NCBI GenBank assembly: GCA_937859005.1
Contig: CALLYR010000485.1
Location: 1-5,701 of the forward strand
Direction: 5' to 3'
Length of the DNA: 5,701 bases
Source of the DNA: an uncultured Paracoccus sp.
GTDB taxonomy: Bacteria > Pseudomonadota > Alphaproteobacteria > Rhodobacterales > Rhodobacteraceae
The translations under genes were made by a program, and so were the position numbers. The notes beneath the pieces are model-generated. The model was not told the DNA's origin. It made no database searches and was given only the letters and a program-made list of their open reading frames with translations. This document shows positions 1 to 5,332 of this stretch, one piece after another (position 1 is the stretch's first letter; each line of letters opens with the position of its first letter).

Positions 1-950
1 TGCTGGCCGGGGCGCTGGTCGGGCTGACGGCACTGAACGAATACGCGCATCGCGGGGCGCTGCTGTTCAGCCTGCTGTTTCCGTTCCTGGCGGTGTGGCT
101 GCTGTGGGGCGGCAGCATCTGGGGGCCGCTGTCGGTCCTTGCCGGATTCGCGGTGGGAATCGCGGTCTGGCAAGGGTTGGCGCGGCTGGGGCTGCTGGGC
201 TTCGCCTTGGGCGTCGGGGCCGCGGTGGGCTGGTGGCTGTTCGTGGCCGGTCCGGCCGCGGCGCGGATGCAGGACATCCTGCCCCTTGCGTTGCCGGCGG
301 TCGAATCGCGCGCCTTCGGCGGTTTCCTGCTGGCCATCACCATCGGGGTTGCGGGCATCGTCATGTCGCTGCCGATGGGCATCATCCTGGCCCTGGCGCG
401 GCAGTCGGACATGCCGGTGGTCAAGGCATTCGCCGTGATCTTCATCGAGTTCATCCGCGGCGTGCCGCTGATCGCGCTGCTGTTCGTGGCCTCGATCCTG
501 CTGAACTATTTCCTGCCGCCGGGGACGAATTTCGACATCATCCTGCGCGTCATCATCATGGTGACGCTGTTCGCGAGCGCCTATATGGCCGAGGTGATCC
601 GCGGCGGGCTGGCCGCGCTGCCCAAGGGGCAATACGAGGCCGCGGATTCGCTGGGGCTGGACTACTGGAAGGCGCAGCGGCTGATCATCCTGCCGCAGGC
701 GCTGAAGGTGTCGATCCCCGGCATCGTCGGCACCTTCATCGGGCTGTTCAAGGACACGACGCTGGTGACCTTCGTCGGCCTGTTCGACCCGTTGAAGCAG
801 ATGGCCGACACGATCCGCGCCTCCTTCGAATGGAAGGGCGCCTATTGGGAACCCTATGTGTTCACGGGGTTCATCTTCTTCATCCTCTGCTTCTCGATGT
901 CGCGCTATTCCATGTATCTGGAACGCCGGCTGAAGCGCGACCACCGCTGA
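1..950 (+). CDS. bztC: Polar amino acid ABC transporter permease, BztC/AapM type (5' end outside window)
   Basis: Inner-membrane permease subunit of an ABC importer for acidic amino acids and their amides (Glu, Gln, Asp, Asn in the bzt/aap family). The reading frame is open from position 3, so the first 315 visible codons are a C-terminal part; the family is usually around 400-430 residues, so about 100 N-terminal residues are missing. The visible part has several hydrophobic segments, then the HisM-type permease core beginning near SRAFGGFLLAITIG. The cytoplasmic EAA loop that docks on the ATPase is clear around GQYEAADSLGLDYWKAQ, followed by IILPQAL. The C-terminus is basic (LERRLKRDHR), as expected for a cytoplasmic tail. 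The GTG at position 93 is an internal codon, not a likely start. The ATPase gene follows after 11 bases, so the two are surely one operon. The choice of BztC over BztB rests on its position directly before the ATPase and on its C-terminal sequence. Confidence 0.88.
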   Translation, partial: LAGALVGLTALNEYAHRGALLFSLLFPFLAVWLLWGGSIWGPLSVLAGFAVGIAVWQGLARLGLLGFALGVGAAVGWWLFVAGPAAARMQDILPLALPAVESRAFGGFLLAITIGVAGIVMSLPMGIILALARQSDMPVVKAFAVIFIEFIRGVPLIALLFVASILLNYFLPPGTNFDIILRVIIMVTLFASAYMAEVIRGGLAALPKGQYEAADSLGLDYWKAQRLIILPQALKVSIPGIVGTFIGLFKDTTLVTFVGLFDPLKQMADTIRASFEWKGAYWEPYVFTGFIFFILCFSMSRYSMYLERRLKRDHR

Positions 951-961
951 GGGGACCGCAC

Positions 962-1753
962 ATGACCGAACCGCATTCCGAACGCGCCATTGACAGTTCG
1001 CGCATGACCGTGGGCGACGAGGTCGCGGTCCAGATCGAACGCATGAACAAGTGGTATGGCACCTTCCATGTCCTGCGCGACATCGACCTGACCGTGCACC
1101 GCGGCGAACGCATCGTCATCGCCGGTCCCTCGGGGTCGGGCAAGTCCACCCTGATCCGCTGCATCAACCGGCTGGAGGAGCATCAGTCCGGCCGCATCGT
1201 CGTGGACGGGATCGAACTGACCAACGACCTGAAGAACATCGACAAGGTCCGCTCCGAGGTCGGGATGGTCTTCCAGCACTTCAACCTGTTCCCGCATCTG
1301 ACGGTACTGGAAAACTGCATGCTGGCCCCGGTCTGGGTGCGGAAGGTTCCCCGGCGCGAGGCCGAGGAGACCGCGATGCATTTCCTGCGCGAGGTCCGCA
1401 TCCCGGAACAGGCGCGCAAATATCCCGGCCAGCTTTCCGGCGGTCAGCAGCAGCGGGTGGCCATCGCGCGCTCGCTGTGCATGAAGCCAAAGATCATGCT
1501 GTTCGACGAACCGACCAGCGCCCTTGACCCCGAGATGATCAAGGAGGTGCTGGACACCATGATCGAACTGGCCGAGGGCGGCATGACCATGCTGTGCGTC
1601 ACGCACGAGATGGGCTTTGCCCAGGCGGTGGCCAACCGCGTGATCTTCATGGACCAGGGCCAGATCGTCGAGCAGAACACGCCGCACGAATTCTTCAACA
1701 ACCCGAAATCGGAACGGACGCGGCTGTTCCTCAGCCAGATTCTGGGGCATTGA
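962..1753 (+). CDS. bztD: Polar amino acid ABC transporter ATP-binding protein, BztD/AapP
   Basis: Cytoplasmic ATPase that drives the BztBC-type importer; 263 residues, the normal length for the PAAT ATPase family (GlnQ/AapP). All nucleotide-binding motifs are intact: Walker A GPSGSGKST at residues 55-63, Q-loop glutamine 105 in MVFQHFNLFPH, signature LSGGQQQR at 158-165, Walker B IMLFDE at 178-183 with the D-loop SALD after it, and switch histidine 215 in VTHEMGF. The ATG at 962 is chosen because a GAGGGG Shine-Dalgarno sequence overlaps the permease stop codon (about 947-954) at good spacing, and because it gives the family length. A second ATG at codon 15 could start a 249-residue form, but it has no better ribosome site. 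The gene is tightly coupled to the permease. Its own stop, TGA, overlaps an ATG (TGATG at 1751-1755). Confidence 0.93.
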   Translation: MTEPHSERAIDSSRMTVGDEVAVQIERMNKWYGTFHVLRDIDLTVHRGERIVIAGPSGSGKSTLIRCINRLEEHQSGRIVVDGIELTNDLKNIDKVRSEVGMVFQHFNLFPHLTVLENCMLAPVWVRKVPRREAEETAMHFLREVRIPEQARKYPGQLSGGQQQRVAIARSLCMKPKIMLFDEPTSALDPEMIKEVLDTMIELAEGGMTMLCVTHEMGFAQAVANRVIFMDQGQIVEQNTPHEFFNNPKSERTRLFLSQILGH

Positions 1754-1791
1754 TGGCCGAAACGGCGCTGGAACGAGGGGTCGCGCGATGA
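1753..1791 (+). CDS. Possible 12-codon coupling micro-ORF between bztD and the RTX gene
   Basis: An ATG at 1753-1755 shares one base with the bztD stop codon (TGATG), and its frame reads MAETALERGVAR before a TGA at 1789-1791. That TGA overlaps the start codon of the next gene (ATGA at 1788-1791). The micro-ORF thus fills the whole gap and is overlapped at both ends, an arrangement that would let ribosomes pass from bztD to the RTX gene by termination-reinitiation. There is no convincing Shine-Dalgarno of its own; its start would depend on ribosomes finishing bztD. The peptide has no recognisable function and the arrangement could be chance. Low confidence as a real gene. Confidence 0.2.
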   Translation: MAETALERGVAR

Positions 1792-2723
1792 ACCAGATCT
1801 ATCTGCTTCTGATCGGAGTGCTGGGGGTGGCCGCGGTCGGCAGCCTGTTGTCCAGCGACGACGATGCGCCCGAGGATATTCCCACCGATCCGATCGGCGG
1901 CCGCGATCTGGTGGACGGGACCGCGGGCGACGACAGCCTGACCGGCACCGGCGCCGACGAGATCGTCCGCGGCTTCGAAGGTGCGGACACCCTGAACGGC
2001 GGGGCAGGCAACGACGAGGTCTATGGCGGCATCGACGACGATGTCGTGGTGATCGACGAGGGCGACGACGAGATCTTCCTGGGTGCGGGCGACGATATCT
2101 ATGGCGGCCAGCCGGGCGATGCTGACCTGCCCGGCGACGACACGATCCAGGGCGGCAGCGGCGACGACACCGTGAATGCCGGCGCCGGCGACGACCTGAT
2201 CCGGGGCGGCTGGGCCGACGACGACCAGGAGGGTGATTATGGGGGCGACGGCGACGACGTGCTCAACGGCGGCGCCGGGGCCGACACCATCGAGGGCGGC
2301 AAGGGCGATGACGCCATCGGGCTGGACGATGACGACGACGGCGCCGCCGATTCGCTGCTGGGCGGCGAAGGCCGCGACACCATCGCGCTGGGCGGCGGCG
2401 ATTTCGCCGACGGGGGCGAGGATGACGACGACTATCTGCTGACCGCGGGGGCCGCAGCCGCGACCATCGCCTTCCAGCCCGGCGACGGCATCACCATTCG
2501 TTACGCCGACGACTATCCCGGCGCGCGCGAGGTCGAGGTGGTGCAGTCCGAAGATGACGCCCATGTCCTGCTGGACGGTCAGCTGATCGCGGTGCTGAAG
2601 GACACCGAGGCCGGGAGCGTGGGCGGAATCGAACTGGTGGCCGAGGTCGCCGAAACAACCGGCGGGCGCGGCGGCTATGTCGTGCCCGTCACTGACCCGG
2701 AGGTCGTGGTGGCCACGGACTGA
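1788..2723 (+). CDS. Membrane-anchored RTX-repeat calcium-binding protein
   Basis: A 311-residue, strongly acidic protein without cysteine. Residues 4-21 (YLLLIGVLGVAAVGSLL) form one hydrophobic helix, followed at once by SSDDDAPED, which looks like an uncleaved N-terminal anchor or signal rather than a classical signal peptide; there is no basic n-region. Residues about 43-210 are glycine/aspartate nonapeptides of the RTX type (for example LNGGAGNDEV, IQGGSGDDTV, LNGGAGADTI), which in known families fold as a calcium-binding beta-roll. Residues about 225-285 lack repeats and look beta-rich (AFQPGDGITIRY, HVLLDGQLIAVL), like C-terminal domains of other Rhodobacterales RTX proteins. The ATG at 1788 has GAGGGG upstream at 1775-1780 with 7 bases spacing. 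The short distance from bztD suggests transcription from the transporter promoter. Known RTX proteins are often type I secretion substrates; no exporter is visible here, and the N-terminal helix points to surface or membrane retention. Function unknown. Confidence 0.85.
   Translation: MNQIYLLLIGVLGVAAVGSLLSSDDDAPEDIPTDPIGGRDLVDGTAGDDSLTGTGADEIVRGFEGADTLNGGAGNDEVYGGIDDDVVVIDEGDDEIFLGAGDDIYGGQPGDADLPGDDTIQGGSGDDTVNAGAGDDLIRGGWADDDQEGDYGGDGDDVLNGGAGADTIEGGKGDDAIGLDDDDDGAADSLLGGEGRDTIALGGGDFADGGEDDDDYLLTAGAAAATIAFQPGDGITIRYADDYPGAREVEVVQSEDDAHVLLDGQLIAVLKDTEAGSVGGIELVAEVAETTGGRGGYVVPVTDPEVVVATD
1914..2417 (+). repeat. RTX nonapeptide repeat region
   Basis: Codons 43-210 of the RTX gene. The unit is approximately G-G-x-G-x-D-x-hydrophobic-x, degenerate at many positions. 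Intact-looking units include TAGDDSLTG, GAGNDEVYG, GSGDDTVNA, GAGDDLIRG, GDGDDVLNG, GAGADTIEG, GKGDDAIGL and GEGRDTIAL. At DNA level it is rich in GGCGACGAC-like words, so it is low complexity and open in more than one frame. Two interruptions (around GGQPGDADLP and GGWADDDQEGDY) break the repeat into short blocks. Confidence 0.85.
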
Positions 2724-2737
2724 TCCGTTACCTTACA

Positions 2738-2766
2738 AAAAGGCCCGCCGGTCTGGCGGGCCTTTT
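2738..2766. terminator. Bidirectional rho-independent terminator between convergent genes
   Basis: A perfect 12-bp stem, AAAAGGCCCGCC (2738-2749) with GGCGGGCCTTTT (2755-2766), closes a 5-base loop GGTCT. The A-run on one side and T-run on the other give a U-tract in both directions. It lies 14 bases after the RTX stop codon and 18 bases beyond the stop of the convergent aminotransferase, so it can end both transcripts. Confidence 0.93.
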
Positions 2767-2784
2767 CGTCTGCGGCGAAGGCCC

Positions 2785-3645
2785 TCAGATGGCGGATTTG
2801 CGGCTCTCCTCCAGATAGATCTCGCGCAGGCGCAGGGCAACCGGGCCGGGCGTGCCGCCGCCAAGCGGCGTCCCGTCGATTTCCACCACAGGCATGACGA
2901 AGGCCGAGGCCGAGGTGATGAAGGCCTCGTCCGCCGCCTTGGCCTCGTCCACGGTGAAGCTGCGTTCCTCGATGGTCATCTGCGCCTCGCGTGCGAAGCG
3001 CAGGACGGCTGCACGGGTGATCCCGTGCAGGATGTCGTTGGAAAGCGCGCGCGTGACGATGGCGCCCCCGGTGACGATATAGGCGTTGTTCGACGTGCCC
3101 TCGGTCACGAACCCGTCCTCGACCAGCCAGGCGTCGTCGCAGCCCCGCGCCTTGGCCTCCATCTTGGCCATGCTGGGGTAAAGCAGCTGCACCGTCTTGA
3201 TGTCGCGCCGGGCCCAGCGGATGTCGGGCAGGGTGCAGATGCGCAGGCCCGTCTGCGCCTGCGGATTGTCGGCCAGCCCCGGTTTCGACTGGGTGAACAT
3301 GACGACCGTGGGGGGCGTGCCGTCGGCGGGAAAGGCGAAGTCGCGGTCGCCGGGATTGCCGCGCGTGACCTGCAGATAGACCAGCCCGTCGCCAATGGCA
3401 TTGTCCGCGACCAGCCTGCGGTGCGCCTCCAGCCATTCGGCATCCGTCATGGGGTGGCTGATGCCCAGTTCGTCCAGCGACCGCGCCAGCCGCTTCATGT
3501 GGCCGTCGAAATCCAGCAGCTTGCCGTCAAGGACGCTGACCACCTCATAGACGCCATCGGCCATCAGGAAGCCGCGGTCAAAGACCGACACGCTGGCCTG
3601 ATCCTCGGGCAGCCAGTTGCCATTGACGTAAACAGTGCGGGTCAT
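2785..3645 (-). CDS. Class IV PLP aminotransferase, probable D-amino acid aminotransferase
   Basis: Cytosolic pyridoxal-phosphate enzyme expected to move the amino group between D-amino acids and 2-oxo acids (D-alanine + 2-oxoglutarate to pyruvate + D-glutamate in the classic enzyme, EC 2.6.1.21). It has 286 residues, the usual length. Family landmarks are: the N-terminal DRGFLMADGVYEVV at about 23-36, with Tyr33 at the place of the Bacillus Tyr31; VTRG at 93-96; the catalytic lysine 150 in RRDIKTVQLL; TEGTSNNAY at 181-189, with Glu182 for the PLP pyridine nitrogen; GITR at 208-211; and TSASAFVMPVVEIDG near 244-258. The Lys-to-Glu distance of 32 matches Bacillus D-AAT (Lys145, Glu177). The R-x-H substrate-carboxylate motif of Bacillus appears here as R-D-F (101-103), so the substrate range is less certain; a related branched-chain aminotransferase is the alternative. 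The ATG at 3645 has AGGAG 8 bases upstream (3658-3654). The frame stays open for 167 more codons upstream, but that stretch is antisense to mcl1. Confidence 0.87.
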   Translation of the reverse strand: MTRTVYVNGNWLPEDQASVSVFDRGFLMADGVYEVVSVLDGKLLDFDGHMKRLARSLDELGISHPMTDAEWLEAHRRLVADNAIGDGLVYLQVTRGNPGDRDFAFPADGTPPTVVMFTQSKPGLADNPQAQTGLRICTLPDIRWARRDIKTVQLLYPSMAKMEAKARGCDDAWLVEDGFVTEGTSNNAYIVTGGAIVTRALSNDILHGITRAAVLRFAREAQMTIEERSFTVDEAKAADEAFITSASAFVMPVVEIDGTPLGGGTPGPVALRLREIYLEESRKSAI

Positions 3646-3724
3646 GCGATTTTCTCCTGCCGGGGCGTGCCCGTGGTCCTGCGCCAATCGCGGGGGACGG
3701 TCAACCGGGGAAAACCGGCGAAGG

Positions 3725-3735
3725 GATGCTGCATC
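3725..3735. promoter_or_regulatory. Perfect 11-base palindrome upstream of the mcl1 promoter
   Basis: GATGC-T-GCATC is a perfect inverted repeat about one odd base, lying 12 bases before the proposed -35 box. Its right arm CTGCATC (3729-3735) is also the inverse complement of GATGCAG at 3750-3756 inside the second palindrome, so the two sites share a sequence word. An upstream position would suit an activator. No regulator gene is visible in the window. Confidence 0.35.
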
Positions 3736-3747
3736 GGCACAACGGTC

Positions 3748-3765
3748 TTGATGCAGGTGCAGCAA
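3748..3765. promoter_or_regulatory. 18-base imperfect palindrome overlapping the mcl1 -35 box (candidate operator)
   Basis: TTGATGCAGGTGCAGCAA matches its own reverse complement at 14 of 18 positions, in the form TTGnTGCAnnTGCAnCAA. It covers the proposed -35 hexamer, where a bound protein would affect polymerase access. Ethylmalonyl-CoA pathway and short-chain acyl-CoA genes in related bacteria are controlled by ScfR-family regulators (RamB, PccR and relatives), which as I recall bind TTTGCAAA-like words; this site has related TGCA cores but is not that consensus. Assigning a regulator is inference. Confidence 0.4.
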
Positions 3766-3776
3766 CATTCTATCAC
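3748..3776 (+). promoter_or_regulatory. Candidate sigma-70 promoter of mcl1
   Basis: TTGATG (3748-3753) and TATCAC (3771-3776) match the -35 and -10 consensus at 4 of 6 bases each, with the optimal 17-base spacer. Transcription would begin near 3783 and give a leader of about 35 bases before the ATG at 3818. The hexamers are weak, which would fit an activated or regulated promoter. Confidence 0.4.
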
Positions 3777-3817
3777 TGCTGAAACCGCCCGTGAAACATC
3801 CTTGCCCGAGGTGCCTC

Positions 3818-4774
3818 ATGTCCTTCCGTGTCCAGCCCGCTCCGCCCGCCCGCCTGAACCGCTGCCAGCTGTTCGGCCCCGGATCGCGCCCGGCCCTGTT
3901 CGAAAAGATGGCCGCGTCCGAGGCGGATGTGATCAACCTCGACCTAGAGGATTCGGTCGCCCCCGACGACAAGGAACAGGCGCGCAAGAACATCGTCCAG
4001 GCCATCGGCGACATCGACTGGGGGACCAGGACGCTGTCGGTGCGCATCAACGGGCTGGACACGCAGTTCTGGTATCGCGACGTGGTGGACCTGCTGGAAC
4101 AGGCGGGCGACCGGCTGGACCAGATCATGATTCCCAAGGCGGGCAACGCCGCCGATATCTATGCGGTGGATGCGCTGGTCAGTTCCATCGAAAAGGCCAG
4201 GGGCCGCAAGAAGCCGATCAGTTTCGAGGTCATCATCGAGACCGCCGCCGGCATCAGCCATGTCGAGGAAATCGCCGCATCCTCGCCCCGGCTGCAGGCG
4301 ATGAGCCTGGGGGCCGCCGATTTCGCCGCCAGCATGGGGATGGCCACCACCGGCATCGGGGGAACGCAGGAAAATTACTACATGCACCGCAAGGGCTCGA
4401 AATACTGGTCCGACCCCTGGCACTGGGTGCAGGCCAATATCGTCGCCGCCTGCCGCACCCATGGCGTGCTGCCGGTGGACGGCCCCTTCGGCGATTTCAG
4501 CGATGCGGAAGGCTTTCGTGCACAGGCGCGGCGGTCGGCGACGCTGGGCATGGTCGGCAAATGGGCGATTCACCCCAGCCAGATCGCGCTGGCCAACGAA
4601 GTCTTCTCGCCCAGCGAAACGGCCGTGACCGAAGCGCGCGAGATCCTGGCCGCGATGGACCATGCCCAGAAAACCGGGGCCGGCGCCGCGGTATACAAAG
4701 GTAGACTGGTTGACATCGCGTCGGTCCGTCAGGCACAAGTGATCGTGCGTCAGGCAGAGTTGATCGCCCAGTGA
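3818..4774 (+). CDS. mcl1: L-malyl-CoA/beta-methylmalyl-CoA lyase
   Basis: Cytosolic Mg-dependent lyase of the CitE-like family. It reversibly cleaves beta-methylmalyl-CoA to glyoxylate and propionyl-CoA, and L-malyl-CoA to glyoxylate and acetyl-CoA. It is a key step of the ethylmalonyl-CoA pathway, which replaces the glyoxylate shunt for growth on acetate or C1 compounds. The 318 residues agree with Rhodobacter Mcl1, and long blocks are as I remember that protein (NRCQLFGPGSRPALFEKMAA, SVRINGLDT, MSLGAADFAASMGM, GGTQENYY, SDPWHW, GFRAQARRSATLGMVGKWAIHP). Expected active-site residues are present: Arg76 for the glyoxylate unit, and Glu141 and Asp168 for Mg. The ATG at 3818 is preferred over an in-frame GTG at 3791 because the protein then begins MSFRVQPAPPAR as in Rhodobacter and GAGG (3808-3811) lies 6 bases upstream. 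It appears to be transcribed alone, from the divergent region to a terminator just downstream. Confidence 0.95.
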   Translation: MSFRVQPAPPARLNRCQLFGPGSRPALFEKMAASEADVINLDLEDSVAPDDKEQARKNIVQAIGDIDWGTRTLSVRINGLDTQFWYRDVVDLLEQAGDRLDQIMIPKAGNAADIYAVDALVSSIEKARGRKKPISFEVIIETAAGISHVEEIAASSPRLQAMSLGAADFAASMGMATTGIGGTQENYYMHRKGSKYWSDPWHWVQANIVAACRTHGVLPVDGPFGDFSDAEGFRAQARRSATLGMVGKWAIHPSQIALANEVFSPSETAVTEAREILAAMDHAQKTGAGAAVYKGRLVDIASVRQAQVIVRQAELIAQ

Positions 4775-4833
4775 CGTGACGAATACCCGGCGGCCGCGGC
4801 GGGGAGGCCAGGCCGTCATTCGGGGGGAGGAGC

Positions 4834-4870
4834 GACAGGTCCCGTGCCATCGGCCGGGGCCTGTCCTTTT
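4834..4870 (+). terminator. Rho-independent terminator of mcl1
   Basis: GACAGGTCCCG (4834-4844) pairs with CGGGGCCTGTC (4855-4865) in an 11-bp stem including one T-G wobble. The 10-base loop can add a GCC/GGC extension. TTTT follows at 4867-4870. It lies 59 bases after the mcl1 stop. On the opposite strand the wobble becomes a C-A mismatch and no T-run follows, so it probably works only for mcl1 and not for the convergent zinc-ribbon gene. Confidence 0.75.
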
Positions 4871-4878
4871 GGGAAACC

Positions 4879-5274
4879 TCAGAAATCGAACAGGTCGGAC
4901 AGGAAGGATTCGCGTTTCTTCTTGCGGTAACTGCCGTCAGGGCGACGGTCGTCGTCGTCGCGGCGGTAATCGCCTCGATATCCGTCGTCGCGCCGATACT
5001 CCTCGCGCTGCCCGCGATCGTCGCGATAACGCGAATCGCCCCGGTCGAAATGCGACTGCTCGCGCAGATGCGGGGCGGCGGCCGGATGGGCGGGCGCCTC
5101 GGCTGCATGGGCTGTCGCCGGAGGGCGGGGCGATTCCTCGGCCGTCGCGCGTTCGAGGATCTTGTCCAGTTCGCCCCGGTCCAGCCATACGCCGCGGCAT
5201 TTGGGGCAATAGTCGATCTCGACCCCGCTGCGTTCGCTCATCACAAGGGTTTCGCCGTCCACCGGACATTGCAT
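4879..5274 (-). CDS. Zinc-ribbon (zf-TFIIB type) protein with disordered charged tail
   Basis: A 131-residue protein with three parts. Residues 1-42 are a TFIIB-type zinc ribbon: CPVDGETLVMSE, then YCPKCRGVWLDRGELDKI. Three cysteines are present (3, 23, 26); the fourth position is Asp6, in CPVD where CPxC might be expected, and my recollection is that this variant is frequent in the family. Residues 43-75 are Ala/Pro/His-rich linker. Residues 76-117 are Arg/Asp/Tyr-rich and probably disordered (YRRDDGYRGDYRRDDDDRR). The tail KKKRESFLSDLFDF is a short amphipathic end I recognise from homologues. The ATG at 5274 has GGAGG 7 bases upstream (5286-5282) and puts the first cysteine at residue 3; an in-frame upstream GTG would add 34 residues of non-family sequence. 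Function unknown; a nucleic-acid or protein adaptor role is inference. It follows the peptide ABC ATPase gene by 58 bases, same strand. Confidence 0.87.
   Translation of the reverse strand: MQCPVDGETLVMSERSGVEIDYCPKCRGVWLDRGELDKILERATAEESPRPPATAHAAEAPAHPAAAPHLREQSHFDRGDSRYRDDRGQREEYRRDDGYRGDYRRDDDDRRPDGSYRKKKRESFLSDLFDF
4942..5031 (-). repeat. Degenerate Arg/Asp/Tyr codon repeat in the zinc-ribbon gene
   Basis: Codons 82-111 of the zinc-ribbon gene are an imperfect run of Y-R-x-D-D / E-Y-R-R-D-D / D-Y-R-R-D-D units. On the + strand it appears as recurring GTCGTCGCG and CGGTAATC-like words. The pattern suggests slippage or unequal exchange in a tolerant, disordered region. Confidence 0.5.
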
Positions 5275-5332
5275 CGCCGTTCCTCCGTTTGTGTCTGGTG
5301 ACAGGTAGGAAGGTCCGGCGCCGCTGCAAGGG

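Larger units (their letters stand above)
3646..3817. promoter_or_regulatory. Divergent control region between the aminotransferase and mcl1
   Basis: 172 bases without a supported gene. Only the two divergent starts border it, so it should hold promoters for both. The mcl1 side is AT-richer, with a promoter-like pair and palindromes listed separately. On the aminotransferase side the only -35-like word I see is TTGACC (3704-3699 on the - strand), without a convincing -10 partner; I do not assign that promoter. Ribosome sites lie at both ends: AGGAG for the aminotransferase and GAGG (3808-3811) for mcl1. Confidence 0.7.

Noticed and set aside
95..961. Upstream extension of the bztD frame through the permease gene
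   Set aside because: The translation before position 962 is Arg/Gly/His-rich and not transporter-like, while the other frame gives a clear permease. The ATPase begins at 962.
1731..2564. 277-codon open frame on the - strand opposite the RTX gene
   Set aside because: The repeated Gly/Asp codons of the RTX gene read as Val/Ala-type codons on the other strand and rarely form stops. The product is low-complexity, lacks family features, and overlaps the end of bztD.
3705..3718. CCGG-GGAAAA-CCGG inverted repeat
   Set aside because: The arms are only four G/C bases and such words are frequent in this composition. It has no T-run and no clear position relative to a promoter.
3791..3817. In-frame GTG as an earlier start for mcl1
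   Set aside because: It would add MKHPCPRCL, absent from Rhodobacter Mcl1 as I remember it, has no clear Shine-Dalgarno, and leaves the good GAGG at 3808-3811 inside the gene.
3646..4146. Extension of the aminotransferase frame by 167 codons on the - strand
   Set aside because: It is antisense to mcl1, whose product is clearly recognisable, and the aminotransferase starts normally at 3645 with a good ribosome site. The open frame is a by-product of high G+C codon use.
3944..4819. 291-codon open frame on the - strand opposite mcl1
   Set aside because: It is a shadow of mcl1 with no recognisable domain, and it runs through the mcl1 stop region.
5316..5323. CGGCGCCG palindrome between the ABC ATPase and zinc-ribbon genes
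   Set aside because: Eight G/C bases with no loop or T-run; expected by chance at this base composition and not convincing as terminator or operator.
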